A stretch of 64,000 bases of DNA from Pseudomonas prosekii. GTDB taxonomy: Bacteria; Pseudomonadota; Gammaproteobacteria; Pseudomonadales; Pseudomonadaceae. The translations under genes were made by a program, and so were the position numbers. Positions within the stretch are counted from its first letter, which is position 1, and each line of letters opens with the position of its first letter. Below, in pieces: positions 35,825 through 44,716 of the stretch. The stretch covers positions 6,023,501 through 6,087,500 of the forward strand of contig NZ_LT629762.1 in assembly GCF_900105155.1 (NCBI RefSeq), read 5' to 3'. Below the pieces are notes generated by a model. It was not told the origin of the DNA. It did not search any database and was given only the letters and a program-made list of their open reading frames with translations.

Positions 35825-37936
35825 TCAAGGCGCTACAGGCATCCAGCCAGCTTCCGTCTCACAATAGAGATAGGCACCGTTGACTAGATTGATACGGTAG
35901 TCGGCATGAAGAGAGCTACCTCCCGCCACGGAATACCAGACATCAAGATAACCGGTGTATTCCTCGTCAGCAGGTGGATTGGCGGGTGGCACCGGAGGGA
36001 CATTTCGAACAACCGGATCATAGGGCCCGACATCGAAGGTCATACCAGTGGATACTTCTGCAGCAGTCACTCGGCGTATTTCGATGAATTCGGTATTAGC
36101 AGGGGAAGGCAGTGTATGGCCGGGGCCCTGATAACCGCGCCATTGGAAGGTTACTTCAGTATTAATCGGAAGATCGACGCTGGCGGGAATATGGAATCTG
36201 GCAGCGCGTCTTGCAAGTTTGAACAGTGTTTCACAAACAATAAGATCATCACCCCTGTCATCGTTAGGGTCGCGAACCAACACTGGCGCAGGAAGATCGA
36301 GGACAACCGTATCGACGGTAATGTTGGTCTCGCCAGCCTTCTGTTTATTATTGCGGTTGGCGTTCTCCACTTCCCACCACATTTGTCTGGTACCCAAACC
36401 ACCGTTGTCGACAATGTGCCAAGGCAACTCCAAATCGATCGTAGTATTTACATCGCTGACGTCCAGAACCTTTGAGTTCACCACCACTACACCGGCAGCG
36501 CCACGGTAGTAAACGGTGACTTGGTCGTTCGGCTCCGGGTCCGGCCAAGTGCCTGGGCTTACAGGCGTCAAGTCAATAAAAATGATGGCGTCTTGATTGA
36601 TGTCCTGCGGACCCAGCACATTGTCCGTTACCGGAGCCTGGCCGCGTACGATCAATGGCTTCAGCTCGGCATTGACATCGGCCGGTGGATTGATCAGGTC
36701 AATCGGGTAGGGAACACCAGGTACCGAGTAATCTGTATCAACGGTGACGAGCGCATTACTGACGGACGCCCCACCGCGCATCAAATGCGCCGTGACCGTC
36801 GTTGGGACCACCCAATCGGTACCACTCTGGTTAGCGGTATATTCCGCTGTCAGTTTCGACCATGGGATTGTAAACAGCAGTGAGGAGGCGCCGAGGAAAT
36901 CGAGGTCTTCTGCGGCCTGGCCGCCCCAGGACAGACTGATGGTGTCTGTGCTGAGCGCGTTGGTCGGACGATTGACGCGCACCTGGATACCTTGCGGCTG
37001 GCGTACGTCATTTAGGTCGATCAGGTTGTCGACAGGCGTTGCGGCCAGCAGAACAATCGGTGCGGCCAAGACCGGCAGCGGCTGCAGGGAAACGTTGCGG
37101 TACTCGGCCAGATAGTTGCTGAAATTGCCCGCGACGTCGGTCCATCGCATCCACATATGCAACCTGCCGGTGGAAGTCGCAGCCCGGATGACATCCAGCG
37201 GAACCAGCACCCGGCCATTGGCCGGCAGCGGACCGTCATGAATCGGTGCTACGGCGGGAGGATCTGTGCGGTTGCTCGCTGCATACAACGTGAGCCGGTC
37301 AGTGTCCTGGCGATTGGCATAGCCGATATCCGGCATCTGGATCAACCCATCCACGCTGTTTGGGAGCGCCATCCACGTGTTATCGATGGTCACACCGGGT
37401 TGGGAGTTTGGCGATGTTGAAACAGGAATCCCTTTGACCCCGGGCACAGTACCGGGAATTGCGCCGCCGCGTGTCGGCTTCGCCTGGAAAGGCGCAGTGC
37501 GGTCAATGAAAACTCTGATGACCGGAGACGATAATGCGTTCTGGTTCTTGCGATACATAACGCAGCGAACCCACAGCGGCGTCGGTCCGTCGGGGGTCAG
37601 ATCTTCGCCCAACAAGTCCGCGGGAACGATGAAATCCCTTTCGGCAGGACGGTCAACCAAGGGGCCTAGTTCAAAACGCCGGGAACGATAGAGGAAGTCG
37701 GTGTTTTCCGGATTTGGCGGTGGCAGGGTTCTTGAGGCCTGAACAACGAACGTATCCGCATCATTTGGATTGGGCCAGGTGGTTGTCGAGATCTTAAGTA
37801 TGAGATCCCTGCCTGGGGCAATCGTAGCCACTGGAATGATGTCGGCATCAGGCCCACGGCCATCCGGCAAGCTCGGCACGGGTGCATCAAGTGATGCAGT
37901 CGGGTGCATTTCAAATTCACTTTCGATAACAGTCAT
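35825..37936 (-). CDS. large unknown protein with repeated beta-sandwich-like modules
   Basis: Not assigned to a named family. The 703 residues start MTVIESEFEMHPTASL after a GGAGAAGGGAAG ribosome site; no signal peptide or membrane span is visible. At least three segments share the pattern D-x-(V/I)-x-(V/L)-x-(W/Y)-x-G: DTISLSWGG near 350, DQVTVYYRG near 483 and TEVTFQWRG near 606, spaced about 120-130 residues and each followed by a strand-rich stretch with IPW or LPW. Prolines and aspartates separate the modules. The last module resembles the 286-residue protein encoded upstream. An Ig-like or fibronectin-like adhesive or structural protein is a guess. Confidence 0.7.
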   Translation of the reverse strand: MTVIESEFEMHPTASLDAPVPSLPDGRGPDADIIPVATIAPGRDLILKISTTTWPNPNDADTFVVQASRTLPPPNPENTDFLYRSRRFELGPLVDRPAERDFIVPADLLGEDLTPDGPTPLWVRCVMYRKNQNALSSPVIRVFIDRTAPFQAKPTRGGAIPGTVPGVKGIPVSTSPNSQPGVTIDNTWMALPNSVDGLIQMPDIGYANRQDTDRLTLYAASNRTDPPAVAPIHDGPLPANGRVLVPLDVIRAATSTGRLHMWMRWTDVAGNFSNYLAEYRNVSLQPLPVLAAPIVLLAATPVDNLIDLNDVRQPQGIQVRVNRPTNALSTDTISLSWGGQAAEDLDFLGASSLLFTIPWSKLTAEYTANQSGTDWVVPTTVTAHLMRGGASVSNALVTVDTDYSVPGVPYPIDLINPPADVNAELKPLIVRGQAPVTDNVLGPQDINQDAIIFIDLTPVSPGTWPDPEPNDQVTVYYRGAAGVVVVNSKVLDVSDVNTTIDLELPWHIVDNGGLGTRQMWWEVENANRNNKQKAGETNITVDTVVLDLPAPVLVRDPNDDRGDDLIVCETLFKLARRAARFHIPASVDLPINTEVTFQWRGYQGPGHTLPSPANTEFIEIRRVTAAEVSTGMTFDVGPYDPVVRNVPPVPPANPPADEEYTGYLDVWYSVAGGSSLHADYRINLVNGAYLYCETEAGWMPVAP

Positions 37937-38147
37937 CTTCCCTTCTCCAACGCGGTGGCAAATTAATGAAAACAACAAGTGTTTCTTTTACGGTGTACCT
38001 AAACGTCTGCAGGCGATGCTTTTAAAACAACAGTTTCCAAATAATCCGTGCAGCCGAGCGATCCAGCGACAGCAGATTTAAATCATCCAGAAACTTCGCG
38101 ACTATTAGTCTTGGCTGTTGCGTCCGAGCGATTTCCTATTTACAAAG

Positions 38148-39008
38148 TTACTTCATCCAACTTGAATTTTCGCAGAATCCGGACTCGCCGGGAATTTTAC
38201 GATCCAGCTTTACCAACCCAGTCCTGGATTTGAAAATTGCAGCACCCCTGCGCAGCAAAGTGTAAGTTGCCGATGCGGAATGATTAGCCGTCATCGGTTT
38301 GATCCAAGTTACAAATGGCTGAATAACAATGCGCAAACTGTTTCTGTCGCGAATATCTGCCGCAGTGACTGTTACCGTAAACGACGCTGGAACTGTCAGT
38401 GCGGGAGGTGCAATGTTCAGAGTTGCCCATCCTTGCCAGACCAATGTGACGACATCGTTTTCTTGAAACCGCGTATCGAACGGGATAAATATCCGAATGC
38501 CTTCCCAGATAAACAGCGATTCCGGACCTGACGGCTTATTTTTCCGGCAGATGATGTAACCGTACAAACTGGCATCCGGAAATACCGGTTCTTTCAGCAC
38601 TGTCGGTGGCTCAGCAACTTTGAACGTGAGGCGGCGTGGCGGTGAGGTTGTCGGATTTGGCGTTCGAACGATGTAGATAATTTCAAAGGACGGACGATTG
38701 GGTAGTGCCAGCGCCGCCACCGGGATATAAAATTCAGCTGCATCATCGACGATGCTGTAAGCACGACGGGCGACTGAAACTGCGCTTCCCACAATATAAA
38801 TATTTACGGTGTGTTCAACATCCGGGACACCCGGGAACGCTGGCCAGCGCGGTACTTTCACTACTAGCCCGTTTGTAGGGGCATCAATTGGCAGTGTGCC
38901 AGAGGCGTCACCTGGATCGACGCCCTCTACGCCTGGGGCGTTCAGCAGAATACCGATATCCAATGCACTCGCGGCAACGGCTGATTTTCGGCTCTTGGAT
39001 CCCGGCAT
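38148..39008 (-). CDS. unknown protein related to the C-terminal module of its neighbour
   Basis: A 286-residue protein starting MPGSKSRKSAVAASALDIGI, with AAGGGAAG 6 bp before the ATG; MHAYQQ at 39038 is an alternative start. No signal peptide is seen. Residues about 150-215 (YGYIICRKNKPSG, GIRIFIPFDTRFQENDVVTLVWQGW) align by eye with the module of the 703-residue protein (DDLIVCETLFKL, ARFHIPASVDLPINTEVTFQWRGY). It lies 211 bp upstream of that gene on the same strand, so the two are probably cotranscribed paralogue products. Function unknown. Base composition is more AT-rich than the flanking core genes. Confidence 0.68.
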   Translation of the reverse strand: MPGSKSRKSAVAASALDIGILLNAPGVEGVDPGDASGTLPIDAPTNGLVVKVPRWPAFPGVPDVEHTVNIYIVGSAVSVARRAYSIVDDAAEFYIPVAALALPNRPSFEIIYIVRTPNPTTSPPRRLTFKVAEPPTVLKEPVFPDASLYGYIICRKNKPSGPESLFIWEGIRIFIPFDTRFQENDVVTLVWQGWATLNIAPPALTVPASFTVTVTAADIRDRNSLRIVIQPFVTWIKPMTANHSASATYTLLRRGAAIFKSRTGLVKLDRKIPGESGFCENSSWMK

Positions 39009-39186
39009 CTGGAACTTCCCTTGTTGATAAGCATGCAAGTCGCCTGAGGGAAATTAAGCACTCGTATGGCAAAGCTGCCTACTGTCAGATCTGACAGGTT
39101 AATTAACCGTCTGTCGGGAAAGGTCAGTTGCTGGCGCGACAGCGCGATAAACCGCGGTTGACGGCGATGGTAGTTATGGGTTTTCC

Positions 39187-39200
39187 TGAAACCGGTTTCA
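39187..39200. promoter_or_regulatory. PtxS operator upstream of the LacI-type regulator gene
   Basis: The perfect 14-bp palindrome TGAAACCGGTTTCA equals the known PtxS target sequence in pseudomonads. It lies 59 bp before the start of the LacI-type gene, implying autoregulation relieved by 2-ketogluconate. Confidence 0.85.
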
Positions 39201-39259
39201 GCCACGTCACGTCTGACTCCCCGCACTGATAACAAGCACTAATAACAAGGTCTGCCACC

Positions 39260-40285
39260 GTGAACGATTTCTCCGCCGCCCAGCGCAGCCGCGTGACCAT
39301 GCTTGATGTTGCCGAGCACGCCGGCGTGTCCAAGGCCAGTGTCTCGCGCTTCATCGGCGACGACCGCGCCCTGCTTTCCGATGCCATTGCCCAGCGCATC
39401 GAGCATTCGATCAGCGCCTTGGGCTATCGCCCGAATCAGATGGCCCGCGGTTTGAAACGTGGGCGCACGCGGTTGATCGGCATGCTGGTGGCCGATATCC
39501 GCAACCCTTATTCGATTGCCGTGATGCATGGCGTGGAAACCGCTTGCCGGCGCCACGGCTACAGCCTGGTGGTGTGCAACACCGATCGCGATGACGAACA
39601 GGAACGTCAGCACCTGGCGTTGCTGCGCTCTTACAACATCGAAGGCCTGATCGTGAACACCCTGGGCCATCACCGCGACGAACTGCGCGAATTGCATCGC
39701 GAGATGCCGCTGGTATTGGTCGATCGCAAAGTCGAGCAACTGGACAGCGACCTGGTCGGACTGGACAACCCGGCAGCGGTCGCAATAGCCCTCTTCCACC
39801 TGGAAGAGCGCGGCTATCGCGACGTGCTGATGGTGACCGAACCGTTCGACGGCACCAGTTCGCGGATCGAGCGCGTCAGCAGTTTCAAGTCGCAGATCGA
39901 GCAGCGTCCGGCGCTGCGCGGGGCCGTTGTCGAAACCGCCAGCGACCTGACCTCGCGTTTGAATACCTTCCTCGATACCGCCGGCCATGGGCCGAAAGCG
40001 CTGTTCTGTGCGAACGGAATTGCGGCGCTGGCCTGCACTCACGCGTTGCGCGAATTGGGCTGCGATTTGTTCGGCGATGTTGGCCTGATTGCACTGGATG
40101 ATCTGGATTGGTACCCGTTGGTGGGCAGCGGCATTACTGCGCTGGCGCAACCGACGGCGCAGATTGGCGCGAGTGCGTTCGAGTGCCTGCTCAAACGGCT
40201 GCGCGGTGATGTCGGGCCGGCGCGGACCCTGGATTTTGCAGCGCAGTTGATTGTGCGCGGCTCGACGCGGGGGGATTTGCAGTGA
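39260..40285 (+). CDS. ptxS: LacI-family repressor of the 2-ketogluconate operon
   Basis: The 341-residue regulator has an N-terminal LacI helix-turn-helix (VTMLDVAEHAGVSKASVSRFIGDD) and hinge, then a periplasmic-binding-protein-like effector domain (RTRLIGMLVADIRNPYS, LVLVDRKVEQLDSDLVGLDN). PtxS binds 2-ketogluconate and represses the kgu genes and itself. Identity is supported by TGAAACCGGTTTCA operators both upstream of this gene and upstream of kguE, and by the full kgu set that follows on the same strand. Confidence 0.92.
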   Translation: MNDFSAAQRSRVTMLDVAEHAGVSKASVSRFIGDDRALLSDAIAQRIEHSISALGYRPNQMARGLKRGRTRLIGMLVADIRNPYSIAVMHGVETACRRHGYSLVVCNTDRDDEQERQHLALLRSYNIEGLIVNTLGHHRDELRELHREMPLVLVDRKVEQLDSDLVGLDNPAAVAIALFHLEERGYRDVLMVTEPFDGTSSRIERVSSFKSQIEQRPALRGAVVETASDLTSRLNTFLDTAGHGPKALFCANGIAALACTHALRELGCDLFGDVGLIALDDLDWYPLVGSGITALAQPTAQIGASAFECLLKRLRGDVGPARTLDFAAQLIVRGSTRGDLQ

Positions 40286-40297
40286 ATGGGCTGACGC

Positions 40298-40364
40298 CAT
40301 CGCGAGCAAGCTCGCTCCCAGAGGGGTACGCAGTCCAAATGTGGGAGCGAGCTTGCTCGCGATA
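40298..40364. repeat. REPIN between ptxS and kguE
   Basis: Inverted pair of the GCGAGCAAGCTCGCTCCCA family with a short loop, placed between the ptxS stop codon and the kgu operator, so the kgu genes have their own promoter. Confidence 0.82.
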
Positions 40365-40404
40365 AGGCCATAAACCTCACCCCAACCTTTTTTTTGAACA
40401 AAAA

Positions 40405-40418
40405 TGAAACCGGTTTCA
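40405..40418. promoter_or_regulatory. PtxS operator of the kgu operon
   Basis: Second exact copy of TGAAACCGGTTTCA, 14 bp before the kguE start codon. Binding here would block transcription or its initiation until 2-ketogluconate releases the repressor. Confidence 0.88.
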
Positions 40419-40431
40419 GAGGCAGATAACA

Positions 40432-41214
40432 ATGAATAAACCCGCCGTTTCCATCAGCCTGTCCAGCTATGGCGCCGACCTTGTGCGCCAACGCGGCCAA
40501 GGCAGTTTCGTCGATGTATTGGCCACTGCCGGCGCGTCGCGCATCGAATGGCGCGAAGAGCTGCTGACCGACGAAGACCCCGCGCAACTGGCCGCCGATA
40601 CTCAGGCTCAGGCACTGGAAAGTGTCTATTCCTCGCCGATCGAACTGTGGCTGGCCGGCCATTCAAAACCCAATCCGCAACTGCTGACGACGCTGCAACG
40701 CGCCAAGGGTTTCGGCGCCAAATGGCTGAAAGTCTCGTTGGGCTATTTCACCGACAACAATGACCTGCAAGCCCTCGCCCGCCTGTTGAGCCAAAGCCCG
40801 GTGCAGCTGCTGGTGGAGAACGACCAGACCTTGCACGGAGGGCGCATCGAGCCGTTTCAGCGGTTTTTCGATGAGGTCGAACAGCACAATCTGCCGATCA
40901 AAATGACTTTCGATATTGGCAACTGGCAATGGCAGGATCAGTCTGCCGCCAGCGCTGCGCGATTGCTGGGTCGGCATGTCGGTTACGTGCATTGCAAAGC
41001 GGTCGCGCGCCGCGCGGACGGCAAGCTGGTTGCCATCCCGCCGAGCGCCGCTGACCTGCACCTGTGGGAACAATTGCTGCGGCACATGGCACACGGCGTG
41101 ATGCGTGCGGCGGAGTATCCGTTGCAGGGCGATGACCTGGTGCAACTGACCCGCGAACACGTGGCGATCCTCGCCGGCCTCGGTCAATCACGCCTGGAGA
41201 ACGCGCATGTCTGA
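40432..41214 (+). CDS. kguE: KguE, TIM-barrel sugar isomerase/epimerase-like protein
   Basis: The 260-residue protein belongs to the xylose-isomerase-like TIM barrel family: early [19 protein letters not shown], acidic metal-site candidates in [13 protein letters not shown] and [13 protein letters not shown], and a histidine in VGYVHCKAV. KguE is the first gene of pseudomonad kgu operons; its exact reaction is not settled, and an epimerase or isomerase role on a sugar acid is assumed. It overlaps kguK by 8 bp, indicating translational coupling. Confidence 0.9.
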   Translation: MNKPAVSISLSSYGADLVRQRGQGSFVDVLATAGASRIEWREELLTDEDPAQLAADTQAQALESVYSSPIELWLAGHSKPNPQLLTTLQRAKGFGAKWLKVSLGYFTDNNDLQALARLLSQSPVQLLVENDQTLHGGRIEPFQRFFDEVEQHNLPIKMTFDIGNWQWQDQSAASAARLLGRHVGYVHCKAVARRADGKLVAIPPSAADLHLWEQLLRHMAHGVMRAAEYPLQGDDLVQLTREHVAILAGLGQSRLENAHV

Positions 41215-42181
41215 GATCGATATCCTTTCGTTTGGCGAAACCATGGCCATGTTTGTTGCCGAGCAAAATGGCGATCTGGCTGCGGTTGGCCACTTTCACA
41301 AACGCATTGCCGGCGCCGACAGCAATGTCGCCATTGGCCTGTCGCGGCTGGGTTTCAATGTCGCGTGGCTGAGCCGCGTGGGCGACGATTCCCTCGGACG
41401 TTTTGTCATCGACACACTGGAGAACGAAGGCCTCGACTGTCGGCATGTGGCGGTGGACTTCGCTCACCCGACCGGTTTTCAGCTCAAGTCGCGCGCCGAC
41501 GATGGCAGCGATCCGCGGGTCGAGTATTTCCGTCGCGGTTCGGCGGCGAGTCATATGTCGGTGCAGTCGATCAACTCTGAACTGCTCAACGCCCGGCACT
41601 TGCACGCCACTGGCATTCCTCCGGCGCTTTCGGCCAGCGCCCGCGAGATGTCGCTGGAGCTGATGACGCGCATGCGCGACGCCGGGCGCAGCGTGTCGTT
41701 CGACCCCAATCTGCGCCCGAGCCTGTGGGCCACCGAGCAACAGATGATTACCGAGATCAACCGTCTCGCCGCCCTCGCCCACTGGGTGTTGCCGGGGTTG
41801 AGCGAGGGCCGTTTGCTGACGGGTTTTGACGACCCGGCCGACATCGCCGCGTTTTACCTCGACCAAGGGGCCGAGGCGGTGGCGATCAAACTCGGGCCGC
41901 ACGGTGCTTATTACCGCACGCAACTGGATCAGGGTTTTGTTGCCGGTGTGCCGGTGCAAACCGTGGTCGACACGGTCGGTGCCGGCGATGGATTTGCCGT
42001 CGGCATGATCAGCGCCCTGCTGGAAAACCACAGCTTCGCCGAAGCCGTGCAACGCGCCAACTGGGTTGGCAGCCGCGCGGTGCAGAGCCGTGGGGATATG
42101 GAAGGGTTGCCTACAAGGATTGAGATGTCTGCTGAATTCTCCACCGCCGATCGCGAGCAAGCTTTGCTCCTACAGGGTTAG
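41207..42181 (+). CDS. kguK: 2-ketogluconate kinase
   Basis: The 324-residue PfkB/ribokinase-family enzyme shows the N-terminal [17 protein letters not shown], a [15 protein letters not shown] substrate region and the C-terminal signature [19 protein letters not shown] with the catalytic aspartate. It phosphorylates 2-ketogluconate to 2-keto-6-phosphogluconate. The last dozen codons (after AEFSTADR) are encoded by a REP unit (GATCGCGAGCAAGCTTTGCTCCTACAGGG), so the natural C-terminus has probably been replaced by repeat-derived residues. Confidence 0.92.
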   Translation: MSEIDILSFGETMAMFVAEQNGDLAAVGHFHKRIAGADSNVAIGLSRLGFNVAWLSRVGDDSLGRFVIDTLENEGLDCRHVAVDFAHPTGFQLKSRADDGSDPRVEYFRRGSAASHMSVQSINSELLNARHLHATGIPPALSASAREMSLELMTRMRDAGRSVSFDPNLRPSLWATEQQMITEINRLAALAHWVLPGLSEGRLLTGFDDPADIAAFYLDQGAEAVAIKLGPHGAYYRTQLDQGFVAGVPVQTVVDTVGAGDGFAVGMISALLENHSFAEAVQRANWVGSRAVQSRGDMEGLPTRIEMSAEFSTADREQALLLQG

Positions 42182-42217
42182 CGCAATTCCTGTAGGAGCG
42201 AGGCTTGCCCGCGAAGG
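42149..42217. repeat. REP pair overlapping the 3' end of kguK
   Basis: The first REP unit starts inside the kguK reading frame and supplies its stop region; the inverted partner (CCTGTAGGAGCGAGGCTTGCCCGCGAAGG) lies between kguK and kguT. Confidence 0.8.
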
Positions 42218-42288
42218 TGCCGGTACATTCACTAAAGATCTGACCCGTTACCTGCTGCGACAAAAACAACAAGCTCAGGAGCACCATC

Positions 42289-43587
42289 ATGAAAACTCCA
42301 ACACTCGCCGCCCGCCGCTGGTGGTACATCATGCCCATCGTGTTCATCACCTACAGCCTGGCGTATCTGGACCGCGCCAACTATGGGTTCGCCGCCGCCT
42401 CCGGGATGGCCGAAGACTTGATGATCACGCCGGGACTGTCGTCGATGCTCGGCGCGCTGTTTTTCCTCGGCTACTTTTTCTTCCAGGTGCCGGGCGCGAT
42501 CTACGCGCAGAAACACAGCGTCAAGAAGCTGATCTTCGTCAGCCTGATCCTCTGGGGCGGCCTCGCCACCCTCACCGGCATCGTCTCCAACGCCTACTGG
42601 CTGATCGTCATCCGCTTCATGCTCGGTGTGGTCGAAGCCGCGGTGATGCCGGCGATGCTGGTTTACCTGTGCCACTGGTTCACTCGCGCCGAACGCTCAC
42701 GCGCCAACACCTTCCTGATCCTCGGCAACCCGGTGACCATGCTCTGGATGTCGGTGGTTTCCGGCTACCTGGTGCAGCATTTCAGCTGGCGCTGGATGTT
42801 CATCATCGAAGGCTTGCCGGCAGTGCTCTGGGCATTTATCTGGTGGCGCTTGGCGGATGACCGTCCGGCGCAAGCCAAATGGCTCAGCGACGAGGAAAAG
42901 CAGGATCTGGAAAGCGTCCTGGCTGCCGAACAGGTCGGCATCAAAGCCGTGAAAAACTACGCCGAAGCCTTCCGCTCGCCGAAAGTCATCGTGCTGGCCT
43001 TGCAGTTTTTCTGCTGGAGCATCGGCGTCTATGGCTTTGTGCTGTGGTTGCCGTCGATCCTCAAATCCGGTTTGCAGATGGACATGGTCGAAGCCGGTTG
43101 GCTGTCGGCGCTGCCGTATCTGGCGGCGGTGATTGGCATGCTCGTGGTGTCGTGGGGCTCGGACAAGTTGCAGAAGCGCAAACGGTTTGTCTGGCCGCCG
43201 CTGCTGATCGCCTCGATTGCGTTCTACGGCTCCTACGCGTTGGGCGCCGAGCATTTCTGGTGGTCCTACACCTTGCTGGTGATTGCCGGCGCCTGCATGT
43301 ACGCGCCTTACGGACCGTTCTTTGCGATCGTCCCGGAAATCCTCCCGGCCAACGTCGCCGGTGGCGCCATGGCGCTGATCAACAGCATGGGCGCGCTCGG
43401 GTCGTTTGGCGGTTCGTATCTGGTCGGTTACCTCAACAGCACCACCGGTTCGCCCGGCGCTTCATACCTGTTGATGAGCGGCGCACTGATGCTTTCCGTA
43501 GTGCTGACGATTTTCCTCAAGCCCGGCGCGAGTGACCGCACCGTTGCCAAGACTGCCGCGAAAAGCCCGGTGGCGGCGCATTCCTGA
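42289..43587 (+). CDS. kguT: 2-ketogluconate MFS transporter
   Basis: The 432-residue transporter of the anion:cation symporter branch of MFS has twelve spans and the family N-terminus RRWWYIMPIVFITYSLAYLDRANYGFA. The loop motif after TM2 is QVPGAIYAQKHSVKKLIF. Located third in the kgu operon, it imports 2-ketogluconate made in the periplasm by gluconate dehydrogenase. GGAG is at 42279. Confidence 0.92.
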   Translation: MKTPTLAARRWWYIMPIVFITYSLAYLDRANYGFAAASGMAEDLMITPGLSSMLGALFFLGYFFFQVPGAIYAQKHSVKKLIFVSLILWGGLATLTGIVSNAYWLIVIRFMLGVVEAAVMPAMLVYLCHWFTRAERSRANTFLILGNPVTMLWMSVVSGYLVQHFSWRWMFIIEGLPAVLWAFIWWRLADDRPAQAKWLSDEEKQDLESVLAAEQVGIKAVKNYAEAFRSPKVIVLALQFFCWSIGVYGFVLWLPSILKSGLQMDMVEAGWLSALPYLAAVIGMLVVSWGSDKLQKRKRFVWPPLLIASIAFYGSYALGAEHFWWSYTLLVIAGACMYAPYGPFFAIVPEILPANVAGGAMALINSMGALGSFGGSYLVGYLNSTTGSPGASYLLMSGALMLSVVLTIFLKPGASDRTVAKTAAKSPVAAHS

Positions 43588-43625
43588 ATTGAATTGAACT
43601 GAATTGATTGCATTGAGTGAGAAAC

Positions 43626-44609
43626 ATGACGATGAAAAAGCAGGTCGTGCTGTACAAGAAACTCTCGCCGTTGCTGATGGCTCGCCTGCATGAGCAGACC
43701 GACGTCACGCTGATCGACAACCTCAACGCCGATGGCCTCGCGCAGTTGCGTGACGCCCTGCCCCGCGCCCACGGACTGCTTGGCGCCAGCCTCAAGCTCG
43801 ACGCGCAACTGCTGGATCTGGCGCCCAACCTGCAAGCGATCGCCAGTGTTTCGGTGGGCGTCGACAACTACGACATCGAGTACCTGACCGCGCGCCGAAT
43901 CCTCCTCAGCAACACCCCGGACGTGCTCACCGAAACCACTGCCGACACCGGTTTTGCGCTGATCCTCGCGAGCGCCCGGCGTGTGGTCGAGCTGGCGAAC
44001 ATGGTTCGCGCCGGCGAATGGAAACGCAACGTCGGCCCGGCGCAGTTCGGCACTGATGTGCACGGCAAGACGCTTGGCATTATCGGCATGGGGCGGATCG
44101 GTGAAGCGTTGGCGCAGCGCGGGCATTTCGGTTTTGGCATGCCGGTGATCTATCACAGCCACTCGCCGAAACCGGCAGTGGAACAGCTTTTCAACGCGCA
44201 ATACCGCAGCTTGCCGGAGTTGCTGCAACAGGCTGATTTTGTTTGCCTGACATTGCCGCTGACTGCCGAAACCGAGGGTTTGATCGGCAAGCAACAGTTT
44301 GCGTTGATGCGCCCGGAGACTATTTTCATCAATATTTCCCGGGGCAAAGTCGTGGACGAAGCGGCGCTGGTCGAAGCGCTGCGTTCCGGGCAGATTCGCG
44401 CGGCGGGGCTGGACGTGTTTGAGCGTGAACCGCTGAATGCTGACTCGCCGCTGATGCAAATGAACAACGTGGTCGCGACGCCGCATATCGGCTCGGCGAC
44501 CCACGAAACGCGCGAAGCGATGGCCACCTGTGCGGTGGACAATCTGCTGATGGCGTTGGCCGGTGAACGCCCGGTGAACCTGGTGAATGCCGGGGCGTGG
44601 AAGGCTTGA
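43626..44609 (+). CDS. kguD: 2-keto-6-phosphogluconate reductase (D-2-hydroxyacid dehydrogenase family)
   Basis: The 327-residue NAD(P)-dependent enzyme carries the Rossmann motif GKTLGIIGMGRIGEALAQRG near residue 146, the catalytic arginine in INISRGKVVDEAALVEAL, the glutamate in DVFEREPLN and the histidine in ATPHIGSATHETREAM. It reduces 2-keto-6-phosphogluconate to 6-phosphogluconate, finishing the peripheral glucose route. It ends the kgu operon. ATG at 43626 or 43632 could both start; a GTG at 43617 is also in frame. The 5' spacer has a curious AATTGAATTGAACTGAATTGATTG run. Confidence 0.92.
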   Translation: MTMKKQVVLYKKLSPLLMARLHEQTDVTLIDNLNADGLAQLRDALPRAHGLLGASLKLDAQLLDLAPNLQAIASVSVGVDNYDIEYLTARRILLSNTPDVLTETTADTGFALILASARRVVELANMVRAGEWKRNVGPAQFGTDVHGKTLGIIGMGRIGEALAQRGHFGFGMPVIYHSHSPKPAVEQLFNAQYRSLPELLQQADFVCLTLPLTAETEGLIGKQQFALMRPETIFINISRGKVVDEAALVEALRSGQIRAAGLDVFEREPLNADSPLMQMNNVVATPHIGSATHETREAMATCAVDNLLMALAGERPVNLVNAGAWKA

Positions 44610-44633
44610 GAAATCTGCTGCCTGTCAGGCAGC

Positions 44634-44710
44634 TATCGCGAGCAAGCTCGCTCCCACAGCGAATTTGTGTACGCCGCAGATCCAATGTGGGAGCGAGCTT
44701 GCTCGCGATG
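44634..44710. repeat. REPIN (GCGAGCAAGCTCGCTCCCAC family)
   Basis: Inverted REP pair in the gap between convergent kguD and the transaminase gene. Confidence 0.85.
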
Positions 44711-44716
44711 AGGCCC

